A DNA stretch of 64,000 nt, from positions 62,001 through 126,000 of the forward strand of contig NZ_NWVC01000003.1 of NCBI RefSeq assembly GCF_002374855.1. Reading direction: 5' to 3'. The DNA comes from Sphingomonas adhaesiva (GTDB lineage Bacteria; Pseudomonadota; Alphaproteobacteria; Sphingomonadales; Sphingomonadaceae). A model generated the notes under the pieces. That model saw only the letters and a list, made by a program, of their open reading frames with translations. It did no database searches and was not told the DNA's origin. Positions 44,947 to 54,040 of this stretch are shown in pieces (position 1 is the first letter of the stretch; the number at the start of each line of letters is the position of its first letter). Position numbers and translations under genes: made by a program.

Positions 44947-46302
44947 TCATGCCGCGACCCTTCCGGCATAGACCGCCGCGCGCCCTTCCAGCGCGCCCAG
45001 GCGTCCCGCCAGCGTGTCGAAGCCCGCGCCCAGCTGGTCGATCTGGGTCGCGACGGTTTCGGTATCGTGGCGGATCGTGGCGATGGTGTGCGACATCGAA
45101 TCGGCGGCCAGCGCAGTTTCGTCCACCGCCGCGGTGATCGCGGTGACGGTCTGCGCCTGCGCCTCCATCGCGTGGCGGATGCGTGTCGCGCTGTCCTGAA
45201 CCTCCGCCACGGTCGTGCGGATCGAGGCGCTGGTATCGACGGTGACGCGGGTGGCGGCCTGGATCGCGGCGATCTTGGCGGCGATATCGTCAGTGGCGCG
45301 CGCGGTCTGGTTGGCGAGGCTCTTCACCTCCTGCGCGACGACGGCGAAGCCGCGGCCGGCATCGCCCGCGCGCGCCGCCTCGATCGTGGCGTTGAGCGCC
45401 AGCAGGTTGGTCTGCCCGGCGATGTCGCGGATCAGCCCCAGGATCGATTCGATCGACTTGGCATGATCGCTGAGCGCGCCCGACACGGTCACCGCATCGC
45501 CCGCCTGACCCGCGGCGCGAGTGGCGATCTCGGCGGCGATCTCCACCTCGGCGCGGGCATCCTCGATCGCGCGGATCAGCCCGGCGGCGGTGGAGGCGGC
45601 ATCGCGCATCGCGACCGCCGACTGTTCGGCGGCGGCGGCGACCTCGCTGGTCTTGCCCAGCATCCCGCGCGCCGAGGAGGACGCCCCCGACGCCTGCGTG
45701 CGCAGCTGCTGCCCCTCGCGCGTGGTATCCTCCACGGTCAGCGCGATGCCGTCGCGGAACTCCGCCGCCAACCGGTCGCGCTCGACCTGCGCGCTGTACG
45801 CGCCATAGCCGTTGTAGATCTCGACGGTGATCTCGCCTTCCAGCGCCGACAGCCGCATCAGCGTATCGACCAGGTCCGGCAGGTCCGGTGCGCCCGCGGG
45901 CACCGCCGCGAGCAGCACGGTCAGCGCCATGCGGTCGCTGGCGCTGATCATCGACAGCAGCGCCATCGGCGTCACATCGGCGGAATAAGCGGCCGCGACC
46001 GCCCGCTCGATCGCATCGACCCACGGGCGCTCGCGGGTGTGGAGGAAGCGGTTGCGCAGGAATTCGCAGCCCAGTTCGACCATCCGCTCGTTACCTGCGT
46101 TCTGCCACAGCGAATCGGTCGCGAAGCAGCGTTGCCATTGTTCCCAATAGGCGCGCGCGATGTCGTGGACGCGCGGTTCCAGCAGCGCCCATACCGTCCG
46201 CGCGCTGTCGGCGAGCCGTCCGTCGGCGTCGAACACGCGGAACCGCTCGTCCAGGTCGAGCGCCGCGGCAATCGATCCGATGGGAGGCATATCCTTGGGC
46301 AC
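44947..46302 (-). CDS. Soluble methyl-accepting chemotaxis-type protein, second copy
   Basis: 451 residues from GTG 46302 (AAGGA about 8 nt upstream); an ATG 12 bp in is crowded by its own AAGGA. The start gives exactly the length of the neighbouring paralogue, which supports it. The signalling region '[20 protein letters not shown]' through '[20 protein letters not shown]' is identical to the neighbour. The N-terminal sensor is diverged: where the neighbour has 'QRAHIPLT' this one has '[13 protein letters not shown]', lacking the candidate haem His. First gene of the pair. Confidence 0.88.
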   Translation of the reverse strand: MPKDMPPIGSIAAALDLDERFRVFDADGRLADSARTVWALLEPRVHDIARAYWEQWQRCFATDSLWQNAGNERMVELGCEFLRNRFLHTRERPWVDAIERAVAAAYSADVTPMALLSMISASDRMALTVLLAAVPAGAPDLPDLVDTLMRLSALEGEITVEIYNGYGAYSAQVERDRLAAEFRDGIALTVEDTTREGQQLRTQASGASSSARGMLGKTSEVAAAAEQSAVAMRDAASTAAGLIRAIEDARAEVEIAAEIATRAAGQAGDAVTVSGALSDHAKSIESILGLIRDIAGQTNLLALNATIEAARAGDAGRGFAVVAQEVKSLANQTARATDDIAAKIAAIQAATRVTVDTSASIRTTVAEVQDSATRIRHAMEAQAQTVTAITAAVDETALAADSMSHTIATIRHDTETVATQIDQLGAGFDTLAGRLGALEGRAAVYAGRVAA

Positions 46303-46481
46303 GAAGCATTTCCTTGTGTGGCGACAGCATCGCCGATGTACGGCGTGACAGGTTAAGGCAGGGTTAGGGATGTGGCGCATGCCGATCCGCGCGCCGCGAT
46401 AAGCCGGGCGCTTGCATCCCGTGCCGCATCGCCGCATAGACCGGCCCAAATCGTTCACGCCGTATTCCGAGGAGCCAAGCG

Positions 46482-46907
46482 GTGGCCACCAGACCCGATC
46501 GCCCGCGCAGCCCGCACCTGTTCAGCGGCCCGCTCGCGCTTCATTACCGCTGGAGCCCGGCGATGGCCGCGTCGATCTTCCATCGCGTGACCGGCGACGG
46601 CATGGCGACGGTGGGCACGGCGCTGCTGGTATGGTGGCTGGCGGCGATCGCGGCCGGGCCGGACGCCTATGCCACGTTCCTCCACGTGTTCACGACCGAT
46701 CGGGGCAGCCTCAACGTGCTGGGCTGGGTGATCGGCGTCGGGCTGACCTGGGCGATGTTCCAGCACATGATGAGCGGTATCCGCCACCTGGTGATGGACA
46801 CGGGCGCGGCGTTCGAGCTGAAGACCAACCGGACGCTCGCCGCGCTGACCTTCGTCGCGTCGGCGCTGCTGACGGTGGCGTTCTGGCTCTATCTGGGGAT
46901 CAAGTGA
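46482..46907 (+). CDS. sdhC: Succinate dehydrogenase cytochrome b556 subunit
   Basis: 141 residues from GTG (AGGAG 7 nt upstream). '[20 protein letters not shown]' and '[14 protein letters not shown]' are the SdhC signature, followed by three membrane helices (about 40-62, 78-100, 115-138) with '[16 protein letters not shown]' carrying the haem b histidine. Membrane anchor of complex II. The stop overlaps the sdhD ATG. Confidence 0.93.
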   Translation: MATRPDRPRSPHLFSGPLALHYRWSPAMAASIFHRVTGDGMATVGTALLVWWLAAIAAGPDAYATFLHVFTTDRGSLNVLGWVIGVGLTWAMFQHMMSGIRHLVMDTGAAFELKTNRTLAALTFVASALLTVAFWLYLGIK

Positions 46908-47284
46908 TGACGACGGAGATCGGCCGGGTCCGCGGACTGGGCAGCGCCCACGCCGGCGCGCATCATTGGTGGCATCAGAAGATCACCGCGGGCACCAACT
47001 TCCTGCTGGTCGTGTGGCTGCTGGCGTCGATCGCGCGGCTGCCGGCCTATGATTATACCACGGTGCGGCTGTGGCTGCATTCGATGTGGGTCGCGGTGCC
47101 GATGGTGCTGCTGATCGCATCGGTCTTCTACCATTTCCGCCTGGGGTTGCAGGTGGTGATCGAGGATTATGCGCACAAGGAGAATCGTTTCGTGATGACG
47201 ATCCTCCTCAACGTGTTCACCGCCACCGCCGCCGCCATCGCCATCGTCTCGATCCTCAAGGTCGCGTTCGGAGCTGCCGCATAA
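46907..47284 (+). CDS. sdhD: Succinate dehydrogenase hydrophobic membrane anchor
   Basis: 125 residues, three membrane helices. '[20 protein letters not shown]' is the SdhD start motif, and '[20 protein letters not shown]' carries the quinone/haem-side residues. It anchors SdhA/SdhB with SdhC. The stop overlaps the sdhA ATG (TAATG). Confidence 0.92.
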   Translation: MTTEIGRVRGLGSAHAGAHHWWHQKITAGTNFLLVVWLLASIARLPAYDYTTVRLWLHSMWVAVPMVLLIASVFYHFRLGLQVVIEDYAHKENRFVMTILLNVFTATAAAIAIVSILKVAFGAAA

Positions 47285-49086
47285 TGTCTGAGGCCTACAA
47301 GATCATCGACCACACCTATGACGCGGTGGTGGTCGGCGCGGGCGGATCGGGCCTGCGCGCCACGATGGGGATCGCGGAAAGCGGCCTCAAGACTGCCTGC
47401 ATCACCAAGGTGTTCCCGACCCGCAGCCACACCGTGGCGGCGCAGGGCGGGATCGCGGCGTCGCTGGGCAACAATTCGCCGGACCATTGGTCGTGGCATA
47501 TGTTCGACACCGTCAAGGGCTCCGACTGGCTCGGCGACCAGGATGCGATCGAATATATGGTCCGCGAGGCGCCGGCCGCGGTGTACGAGCTGGAACATGC
47601 GGGCGTGCCGTTCAGCCGCAACGACAACGGCACCATCTACCAGCGGCCGTTCGGCGGGCACATGCAGAACATGGGCGAAGGCCCGCCGGTGCAGCGCACC
47701 TGCGCCGCCGCCGACCGCACCGGCCACGCCATGCTGCACGCGCTGTACCAGCAGTCGCTGAAGTATGACGCCGACTTCTACGTCGAATATTTCGCGCTCG
47801 ACCTCATCATGGAGAACGGCGCGTGCCGCGGCGTCATCGCGCTGTGCATGGAAGACGGGTCGATCCACCGCTTCCGCGCGCATGCGGTGGTGCTGGCGAC
47901 CGGCGGCGGCGGGCGCGTGTACCAGTCCGCGACGTCGGCGCACACCTGCACCGGCGACGGCAACGGCATGGCGCTGCGCGCGGGCATCGCGCTGCAGGAC
48001 ATGGAGTTCGTGCAGTTTCACCCGACCGGCATCTACGGCGCGGGCGTCCTCATCACCGAGGGTGCGCGCGGCGAGGGCGGGTATCTGACCAATTCCGAGG
48101 GCGAGCGGTTCATGGAACGCTACGCCCCCTCCGCGAAGGACCTGGCCAGCCGCGACGTCGTCGCGCGTTCGATGGCGATGGAGATGCGCGAGGGCCGCGG
48201 CGTCGGCAAGGACAAGGACCATATCTTCCTCCACCTCGACCATATCGACCCCGCGGTGCTGCACGAGCGGCTGCCGGGGATCACCGAGACGGGGAAGATC
48301 TTCGCGGGCGTCGACCTGACGCGCCAGCCGCTGCCGGTGACGCCGACGGTCCATTACAACATGGGCGGCATTCCGTGTAACTATCACGGCGAGGTCGTCC
48401 GGCTGAAGGACGGCAACCCGGACTCGGTCGTCCCCGGCCTGTTCGCGGTCGGCGAGGCGGCGTGCGTGTCGGTGCACGGCGCCAACCGCCTCGGCTCCAA
48501 CTCGCTGATCGACCTGGTCGTGTTCGGGCGCGCCACCGGCTTGCGGCTGAAGGACACGCTGAAGCCGAACACCTCGCACGATGCGCTGCCCAAGGGATCG
48601 GAAGAGCTGTCGCTGAGCCGGCTCGACCATTTCCGCAACGCCAAGGGCGGCACCCCGACCGCCAAGCTGCGCGCCGAGATGCAGAAGACGATGCAGCGCC
48701 ACTGCGCCGTGTTCCGCGACAGCGCGCTGCTGGCCGAGGGCGTGACGAAGATCGACGGCATCTACCAGGGGATGCAGGACGTCGGTATCGCCGATCGCTC
48801 GCTGATCTGGAACACCGACCTGGTCGAGACGCTGGAGCTCGACAATCTGATCGGCCAGGCGGTGGTGACGATGAAGAGCGCCGACAACCGCAAGGAAAGC
48901 CGCGGTGCGCACATGCACGAGGATTTCCCGGAACGCGACGACGCCAACTGGATGAAGCACACGATCGCGACGTTCGATGGCTGGGGCGGCAAGGGCGGCG
49001 CGGTGTCGATCGACTACCGACCGGTGCACGATTACACGCTGACCGACGACATCGAGTACATCAAGCCGAAGAAGCGCGTCTACTGA
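47284..49086 (+). CDS. sdhA: Succinate dehydrogenase flavoprotein subunit
   Basis: 600 residues. FAD-binding '[20 protein letters not shown]', covalent-FAD His in '[20 protein letters not shown]', '[20 protein letters not shown]', active-site '[20 protein letters not shown]' and '[20 protein letters not shown]' are all as in SdhA, to the end '[10 protein letters not shown]'. It oxidises succinate to fumarate in the TCA cycle. No sdhB follows in this window. Confidence 0.97.
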   Translation: MSEAYKIIDHTYDAVVVGAGGSGLRATMGIAESGLKTACITKVFPTRSHTVAAQGGIAASLGNNSPDHWSWHMFDTVKGSDWLGDQDAIEYMVREAPAAVYELEHAGVPFSRNDNGTIYQRPFGGHMQNMGEGPPVQRTCAAADRTGHAMLHALYQQSLKYDADFYVEYFALDLIMENGACRGVIALCMEDGSIHRFRAHAVVLATGGGGRVYQSATSAHTCTGDGNGMALRAGIALQDMEFVQFHPTGIYGAGVLITEGARGEGGYLTNSEGERFMERYAPSAKDLASRDVVARSMAMEMREGRGVGKDKDHIFLHLDHIDPAVLHERLPGITETGKIFAGVDLTRQPLPVTPTVHYNMGGIPCNYHGEVVRLKDGNPDSVVPGLFAVGEAACVSVHGANRLGSNSLIDLVVFGRATGLRLKDTLKPNTSHDALPKGSEELSLSRLDHFRNAKGGTPTAKLRAEMQKTMQRHCAVFRDSALLAEGVTKIDGIYQGMQDVGIADRSLIWNTDLVETLELDNLIGQAVVTMKSADNRKESRGAHMHEDFPERDDANWMKHTIATFDGWGGKGGAVSIDYRPVHDYTLTDDIEYIKPKKRVY

Positions 49087-49217
49087 TCGCCGCCGCCGGC
49101 CCCGCATCGGCGGGCCCGGCGGTCGCGGCGGTCCGGCCCGTTCGACGATCCCGGGGTGGAGCGCACGCTTGACGGCGTGCTCCTACATGTGCCCAATCGC
49201 GGTGAACGGGGGCGCGG

Positions 49218-50255
49218 ATGGCGGGCACGTGGTCGGGGGTGATGCGGGCGGTGCTGCTGCTGATGGCGGTGGCGGGCGTGGGTGCGCGGGCGTCCTCCCC
49301 CTCTACCGCAACGACCGCCGACGACAGCCCGCCGCCGCGCCACACGCTGCCCCCGCCCACGCTGGACGGCGACGATGCGACGATGCGGCAGCAGGCCGAC
49401 ACCGGGATCGTCGTGGAGCGCGACCGCAGCGCGCGCTGGCGGCTGGCGGAGCATCGCCGGCTGGACGCGGCGCTGGGCCGGCTCGCGCCAGAGCGTAGCG
49501 GCACGGTCGACGCCTATGTCGTGGTCGCGGCGCTGGACAGCGACCCGGTGTTCGCGCGTGAGGCGCGGGCGACCGCGGCGGTGCTGGCGCGGCGTTACGG
49601 CGCGGACGGGCGCACGATCGTGCTGGCCGGTCCGGACGGGCGCGGCGGCGCGGCGCTGCCGATGGGCAGTCCCGCCGCGGTCGACCTGGCGCTGGCGCGC
49701 GTCGCGGAGGTGATGAACCCGGCGGAGGACGTGCTGATCCTCTACACCACCAGCCATGGCGCGGGGTTCGGCCTGTACTACAACGACGGCGACCAGGGCT
49801 ATGGTGCGATCGGCCCGGCGCATCTGTGGCGGCAATTGTCGGAACTGGGGATCCGCAACCGCCTGATCCTGCTCAGCGCCTGCTATTCGGGGGTGTTCGT
49901 GCCGATGCTGTCGTCGGACACGACCGCGATCGTCACCGCCGCCTCGGCGGAGCGCAGCAGCTTCGGGTGCGAGGCGGACAACGACTGGACGTTCTTCGGC
50001 GACGCGCTGGTCAACCATGCGCTGCGCCAGCCGGTGCCGCTGGCGACGGCAGTGGCGCAGGCGCAGCGCGAGATCGCCGGATGGGAGCGGCAGGCGAAGC
50101 TGACCCCGTCCGATCCGCAGGTGTCGATCGGCGCGGGCGCGCAGCGCTGGCTGGCGGCGCTGGAGCGCGCGCTGCCGCCCGCCGACGCGTCCGTCGGGCG
50201 CCCGGCGACGGCGGTGCTGGAGGAGGTGGCGCGGAACAAGCGGGCGCGCCGCTGA
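49218..50255 (+). CDS. Secreted C13-family (legumain/caspase-fold) peptidase
   Basis: 345 residues. The N-terminus 'MRAVLLLMAVAGVGARASS' reads as a signal peptide (a second ATG at 49242 may be the true start). The clan CD dyad is visible: His in 'ILYTTSHGAGFGLYYN' (about 180) and Cys in 'LILLSACYSGVFVPML' (about 222). 'AERSSFGCEADNDWTFFGDA' is the bacterial C13 substrate-pocket region. Legumain-like Asn-specific cleavage is possible but unproven. It sits 10 bp upstream of a ClpP-like gene. Confidence 0.87.
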   Translation: MAGTWSGVMRAVLLLMAVAGVGARASSPSTATTADDSPPPRHTLPPPTLDGDDATMRQQADTGIVVERDRSARWRLAEHRRLDAALGRLAPERSGTVDAYVVVAALDSDPVFAREARATAAVLARRYGADGRTIVLAGPDGRGGAALPMGSPAAVDLALARVAEVMNPAEDVLILYTTSHGAGFGLYYNDGDQGYGAIGPAHLWRQLSELGIRNRLILLSACYSGVFVPMLSSDTTAIVTAASAERSSFGCEADNDWTFFGDALVNHALRQPVPLATAVAQAQREIAGWERQAKLTPSDPQVSIGAGAQRWLAALERALPPADASVGRPATAVLEEVARNKRARR

Positions 50256-50265
50256 TTGGGGCGGG

Positions 50266-50835
50266 ATGACCGATACCCACGCCTCGCAATATCCGCTGCT
50301 CGCGGCCCCGCACATCCAGCTGCACGGCATCGTCGACGATGCGATGTATGCGCAGTTCAAGGACCAGCTGGCCGCCGCGCCCCCCGAAGGGCCGCTGGTG
50401 GTGTCGATCACGACATTGGGCGGCGACCCGGAAATGGCGCGCGCGATGGGCGATTCGATCCGGCTGCTGCGCGAATATACCGGGCGCGACGCGCTGTTCC
50501 TGGGCAAGGTGGCGGTGTATTCCGCGGGGGCGACGTTCATGTCGGCGTTTCCCGCCGACCGGCGCTTCCTGACCAAGAATTCGCGGCTGATGATCCACGA
50601 GCGGTTGATGAACAGCACCATCACGCTCAATGGCCCGCTCAACACGCTGACCCCGCTGCTGAAGGCCAAGCTGAACGAGATCGAGGATTCGATCCGCATC
50701 CAGGAGGAGGGGTTCGCCGATCTGGTGCGCGGCACGCAGGTGACGCTGGAGCAGCTGAAGCAAAAGGCGCCCGACAATTGGTATATCGAGGCCGAGGAGG
50801 CGCGGCGGCTGGGGCTGGTGCTGGACGTCATCTGA
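50266..50835 (+). CDS. ClpP-like serine protease (S14-type fold)
   Basis: 189 residues. The ClpP/crotonase-like fold has Ser86 in 'GKVAVYSAGATFMSAFP' and His111 in 'SRLMIHERLMNST'; a third residue in the 'NEIEDSIRIQEEGFADL' helix region is less clear. It is shorter and more diverged than housekeeping ClpP, whose usual 'GxASMG' motif here reads 'YSAGAT'. It may be an S14-related protease with a separate role; partner ATPase unknown. Confidence 0.83.
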   Translation: MTDTHASQYPLLAAPHIQLHGIVDDAMYAQFKDQLAAAPPEGPLVVSITTLGGDPEMARAMGDSIRLLREYTGRDALFLGKVAVYSAGATFMSAFPADRRFLTKNSRLMIHERLMNSTITLNGPLNTLTPLLKAKLNEIEDSIRIQEEGFADLVRGTQVTLEQLKQKAPDNWYIEAEEARRLGLVLDVI

Positions 50836-50860
50836 CCCCCATCCTGCCCCCCCCCCCACG

Positions 50861-51463
50861 TCATGCGAAGGCGGGGGCGCGGCGCAGGTGCTGGTAGGCG
50901 GCGATCACCCGGGTCAGCTTGGCTTCGTGGCGGCGGTCGCCGCCGTTGCGATCGGGGTGGTAGCGGCGCACCAGTTCCGAATAGCGGCGGCGCAGCGCGG
51001 CCCGATCGGCGTCCGCGGCCAGACCCAGCACCTCCAGGTTGCGGCGGTCCTCCCCGGACAGGGGCTTGCCGTCGGCACGATCGGGCGTGGCGGCGGCGCG
51101 GCGGAAGCGGGCGCCGATCGCGTCGAGCGGGTCGGCGAAATCGGCCCAGCGCGGCCCCTGATCCCCCGCCCCGGCCCGCGCGAAGGCGCGCGTCTCGCGC
51201 TCCCACCCGGCCATCGGGCGCTGCGCCTGGTGGATTTCGTCGGCGGTCATGCCGTCGAAGTAATTGTAGCCGGCGTTGAACGCGCGGATGTGATCGAGGC
51301 AGAACCAGCGGAAGCGCGGCGGCCCTTCGCCGTCGCCCGGCCCTTCCAGCGGGGGCGCGCGGAATTCGCCCGCCTCCGCGCAGGCGGGGTGGGAGCACGG
51401 CTGCCCGGTCCCTTCGACCCGGCCGTGGAAACGGGTGTGGGGGCGATCCTTGTTCAACGCCAC
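50861..51463 (-). CDS. J-domain (DnaJ) protein with N-terminal zinc-ribbon-like motif
   Basis: 200 residues. The C-terminal J domain carries HPD at 169-171 ('ELVRRYHPDRNGGDRR'). The N-terminus has a C-x4-C ... C-x2-H arrangement ('QPCSHPACAE', 'FRWFCLDHIR') that could hold zinc. Typical sphingomonad/alphaproteobacterial DnaJ-like co-chaperone of unknown clients. Convergent with the ClpP-like gene across a C11 homopolymer (about 50847-50857). Confidence 0.86.
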   Translation of the reverse strand: MALNKDRPHTRFHGRVEGTGQPCSHPACAEAGEFRAPPLEGPGDGEGPPRFRWFCLDHIRAFNAGYNYFDGMTADEIHQAQRPMAGWERETRAFARAGAGDQGPRWADFADPLDAIGARFRRAAATPDRADGKPLSGEDRRNLEVLGLAADADRAALRRRYSELVRRYHPDRNGGDRRHEAKLTRVIAAYQHLRRAPAFA

Positions 51464-51507
51464 GCTTCGTCCATCTTCTTTCGCAAAAGAGACGCTATAT
51501 GGGGGCG

Positions 51508-51825
51508 ATGACCGACGCTTCCAGCACCCCCGCCGCGCGCCCCGTTCCCGGTACCGTCGCCGAGGCGATCGCCGCGCGGCTGACCGCCGCTCTGTCCCCC
51601 ACGAGGCTGGAGGTGGCGAACGAGAGCGCGCAGCATCGCGGGCATCTGGGCGACGACGGCACGGGCGAAAGCCATTTCCGCGTGACGGTGGAAAGCGCGG
51701 CCTTCGCCGGGCAAACGCGCGTCGCGCGGCAGCGGATGGTCAACCACGCGCTGGCCGACCTGCTGGCCGAGCGCATCCACGCGCTGGCGATCCACGCGCG
51801 CGCGCCGGGCGAGGCGGCGGGCTGA
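51508..51825 (+). CDS. BolA family protein
   Basis: 105 residues. 'IAARLTAALSPTRLEVANES' and 'ESHFRVTVESAAFAGQTRVA' then 'RQRMVNHALADLLAERIHAL' follow the BolA fold, with the conserved His in 'NHAL'. BolA proteins work with monothiol glutaredoxins in Fe-S delivery. I chose the second ATG because GGGGG lies just before it; the ATG at 51499 has no ribosome site. Divergent from the J-domain gene by 44 bp. Confidence 0.88.
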   Translation: MTDASSTPAARPVPGTVAEAIAARLTAALSPTRLEVANESAQHRGHLGDDGTGESHFRVTVESAAFAGQTRVARQRMVNHALADLLAERIHALAIHARAPGEAAG

Positions 51826-51833
51826 CGCCCCGC

Positions 51834-53042
51834 TCACCCGCCGTCGCCCGGCAGCGCCGCTGGGGCGGGCGGCGGCCCCGGTTCCCATAGCGACCCCGGC
51901 AACGACCCCGACCCCGGCCGGGCACCCGGCGCCGCGAGCGCGAACCAGGCGTCGCGCGCGGCGGCGAGCGCGGCCATCGCGGGGGCATCGCGATGGTCCG
52001 GCCCCGGCCCCATCGCCGCCGCTTCCTGCGCCGTGAGCGCGCGTTCGTAGTCGAGGTGCGTCGGCTCGCCCTCCTCCTCCCCCATGAAGCCGGGGGGCGG
52101 GGGGAAGGAGGTGCGCCATGCATCGGCGACGTCGCACCACCAGACGGGCGCTGACTCCGGCGGAGACGGGGCGGGCGAATGTTGCGAATGTTGAGACGCC
52201 GGCGCGTCGTTGGCGGGCGGCGGGGCGTCGTGCGGGGGCGGGGCGAGCCGCAGCAGCCCGGCGGCCTCCGCCCGCGCCCATTGCTCCGCCGTCCATGACG
52301 CACGCTGCGCGGGATCGAGATCGGCGACCGGCACCTCCTGCGCGGTGGCATGGCCGGTGCGCGCGAGGCGATCGGCCGCGGCGAGCGCGAACAGCGGCGC
52401 GAGATCATGCGCGGCCGCGCGATCGTCCGCCGCGGCGTCGAGCAGGTCGCCCAGCCCCGCGTGGCGCCGCGCGAGGAACAGCCCGGCCTGCGCCGGCCCG
52501 CCGCCGCCGTCGACCAGATCGAGGAAGGCGTCGAATTCCTGCGCCACCAGCCGCGCGGCGCGCACGTCGGCATCGGGGGCGGATTCCACCTGCCGGTCGA
52601 GCCGCGCGAGCAGCGTCATCGCGAGGCGATTGTCATGGCGGTGGCGCGTGACGGTGACGCCGTCGGCGCGGGTATAGGTATCGACCTGGCCGTGGAGCGC
52701 GCGGACCATCAGCGTGTCGGCGACCACATCGCGCGCGACCAGCGTCGCCGCGCGCCACCCGAGCGCGAAGCCCGCGCCCTTCGCCGAGCGGCGGAAGGCA
52801 TAGGCGGAGGTGGCCGACAGCCCGACCTGCGTGCAGGCGGCATCGACGCCATGCCCCTCGGCGATCGCCGCGAGGAAGAGGCGCTGGTTGGCGGCGGACC
52901 AGCCGTCGGCGCGGCGGGAGGGGGTGGGATCGGGGAGCAGCGCGGTGGGGGCGGGCGCGGGATCGGGCGCGAGATCGGACGGGGGCTGGGGCGCGCGGCG
53001 GGCGGGGGCGGTGATGCCCTCCATCGGGGTCATGACGGTCAT
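51834..53042 (-). CDS. Terminase-small-subunit-like HTH protein, unknown function
   Basis: 402 residues. Residues about 48-95 form a helix-turn-helix region 'LFLAAIAEGHGVDAACTQVG' and 'LSATSAYAFRRSAKGAGFAL', similar in style to phage terminase small subunits; the rest is Ala/Pro-rich and low complexity, with an acidic C-terminal region ('PPPGFMGEEEGEPTHLDYER'). No other phage gene is present, so prophage origin is unlikely or ancient. The upstream ~70 bp mark the sharp switch to AT-rich DNA. Confidence 0.7.
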   Translation of the reverse strand: MTVMTPMEGITAPARRAPQPPSDLAPDPAPAPTALLPDPTPSRRADGWSAANQRLFLAAIAEGHGVDAACTQVGLSATSAYAFRRSAKGAGFALGWRAATLVARDVVADTLMVRALHGQVDTYTRADGVTVTRHRHDNRLAMTLLARLDRQVESAPDADVRAARLVAQEFDAFLDLVDGGGGPAQAGLFLARRHAGLGDLLDAAADDRAAAHDLAPLFALAAADRLARTGHATAQEVPVADLDPAQRASWTAEQWARAEAAGLLRLAPPPHDAPPPANDAPASQHSQHSPAPSPPESAPVWWCDVADAWRTSFPPPPGFMGEEEGEPTHLDYERALTAQEAAAMGPGPDHRDAPAMAALAAARDAWFALAAPGARPGSGSLPGSLWEPGPPPAPAALPGDGG

Positions 53043-53199
53043 GCGGTGGCCCTCCCTGTGGTGTGCGGGGGAGGGTGGCGGGTGTTGGGGGGTGTAGGAC
53101 AGGTGCCGGAGCGTGCTTGTTATTATGTCACTACGACTCGTATTACATTTCTCTCCGTTATTTGCAAAAATAATTAACGCATAGTTTTATTCAATAGGT

Positions 53200-53760
53200 T
53201 TAATTGAAGTCGCTTGCGGTATTTGCGATTGCAGAGTGCAAATCTGGCCTAAGTATGAACTCAGGCAATTCCGCCTTATCGGAAATTTTCTCCGATGACG
53301 GATTCCCAATATATACATTAATAATCTTCAGCGTTACCGAAAAATCTTCGCTAGTATCTGGCGATCGGATCTTTTCGCGCCGATCAGCGTGGTGATGCAA
53401 TTCTCTTATAAGAACTGAGAATGCATCTTCATGGTTTAAAACTTGCGCTTTTTCTTCAATGAAGTTGATAAAGTTTTTGTCAAATTTTCCGGATGAGGCG
53501 CTAGTATCTTCGGCAATCAGGTCGCTATCATCTTCAACGCTCTGATGACGGGTTTTTACTTGTGTTAATACTCTAGGCTTTTTAAATTGTTCACACTGAT
53601 GCGCTGCCCACGGCGCGGCAATGGACAATATTAAGGATGCACCAATGGCGGGCGCTACAAAATGTGGGAAATAATGAGAAGCAAAAGACAGGGCGACTAA
53701 CAGGCACAAAGAGAGATTAAACAGAAAAGTACCTCGATTGACCGTCAATGGCATTTTCAT
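53200..53760 (-). CDS. AT-rich island protein with two N-terminal membrane helices, unknown
   Basis: 186 residues. Two hydrophobic helices (about 11-29 and 34-52) with a short loop, then a soluble, charged C-terminal domain of about 130 residues ('SGKFDKNFINFIEEKAQVLN', 'SVLIRELHHHADRREKIRSP', ending 'DLHSAIANTASDFN'). No family recognised. It starts 2 bp after the preceding gene's stop, with AAGGTG as ribosome site, so it is the last gene of the island operon. Codon use is strikingly AT-rich compared with neighbours outside the island. Confidence 0.75.
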   Translation of the reverse strand: MKMPLTVNRGTFLFNLSLCLLVALSFASHYFPHFVAPAIGASLILSIAAPWAAHQCEQFKKPRVLTQVKTRHQSVEDDSDLIAEDTSASSGKFDKNFINFIEEKAQVLNHEDAFSVLIRELHHHADRREKIRSPDTSEDFSVTLKIINVYIGNPSSEKISDKAELPEFILRPDLHSAIANTASDFN

Positions 53761-53762
53761 AG

Positions 53763-54040
53763 TTACACCTTGCCCGTTAGGCGGCTCCAGGCCATTCCGG
53801 CTGCTAACGCCTGTGGTTCCGTTGCTGGAGATGCGAGCGTTTTTGCGACTAAGCCACCAATTAGAACAAATGCTACGAATTGAAAGATATACGATGCTCG
53901 AGGTGATCTGAAAATATTCTCCAAAAGATCAGCGTATCCATAGGCTTTTTTTGACCGATCGTTAGCCTTCCCCACAATACAAGAGCACCTACAACGCTGT
54001 AGCCGTACATTAGCCAGTCGTGCGAGTCCCCTAAGCTCAC
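53763..54040 (-). CDS. Small two-helix membrane protein encoded in two overlapping frames (possible -1 frameshift)
   Basis: Reading starts at GTG 54040, overlapping the upstream stop (GTGA) with GAGGA 6 nt before, and gives 'VSLGDSHDWLMYGYSVVGAL' with one membrane helix. At 53951-53945 the zero frame reads CAA AAA AAG, the dnaX-type slippery heptamer A_AAA_AAG. A -1 slip continues into 'AYGYADLLENIFRSPRASYI', a second helix ('FQFVAFVLIGGLVAKTLA') and the end 'LTGKV' at 53763. Without slipping the frame runs to a stop at 53873. 'GGGGAAGG' lies about 13 nt before the heptamer, like the stimulatory element of dnaX. An indel in the A7 run is the alternative. Confidence 0.6.
53945..53951 (-). promoter_or_regulatory. 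Candidate -1 frameshift slippery heptamer A_AAA_AAG
   Basis: On the minus strand the zero frame of the upstream ORF reads ..CA|A AAA AAG.., phased as X XXY YYZ. It lies in a run of seven A. A Shine-Dalgarno-like GGGGAAGG is about 13 nt upstream; about 20 nt downstream a weak 6-bp hairpin (TGATCT/AGATCA) is possible. Confidence 0.5.

Noticed and set aside
50847..50857. C11 homopolymer as a phase-variation tract
   Set aside because: It lies between convergent genes, outside both coding regions and any visible promoter, so length changes would not switch a gene.
51834..53042. Prophage remnant
   Set aside because: Only one terminase-like protein is present; no capsid, tail, integrase or lysis gene, and the neighbours are ordinary chromosomal genes.
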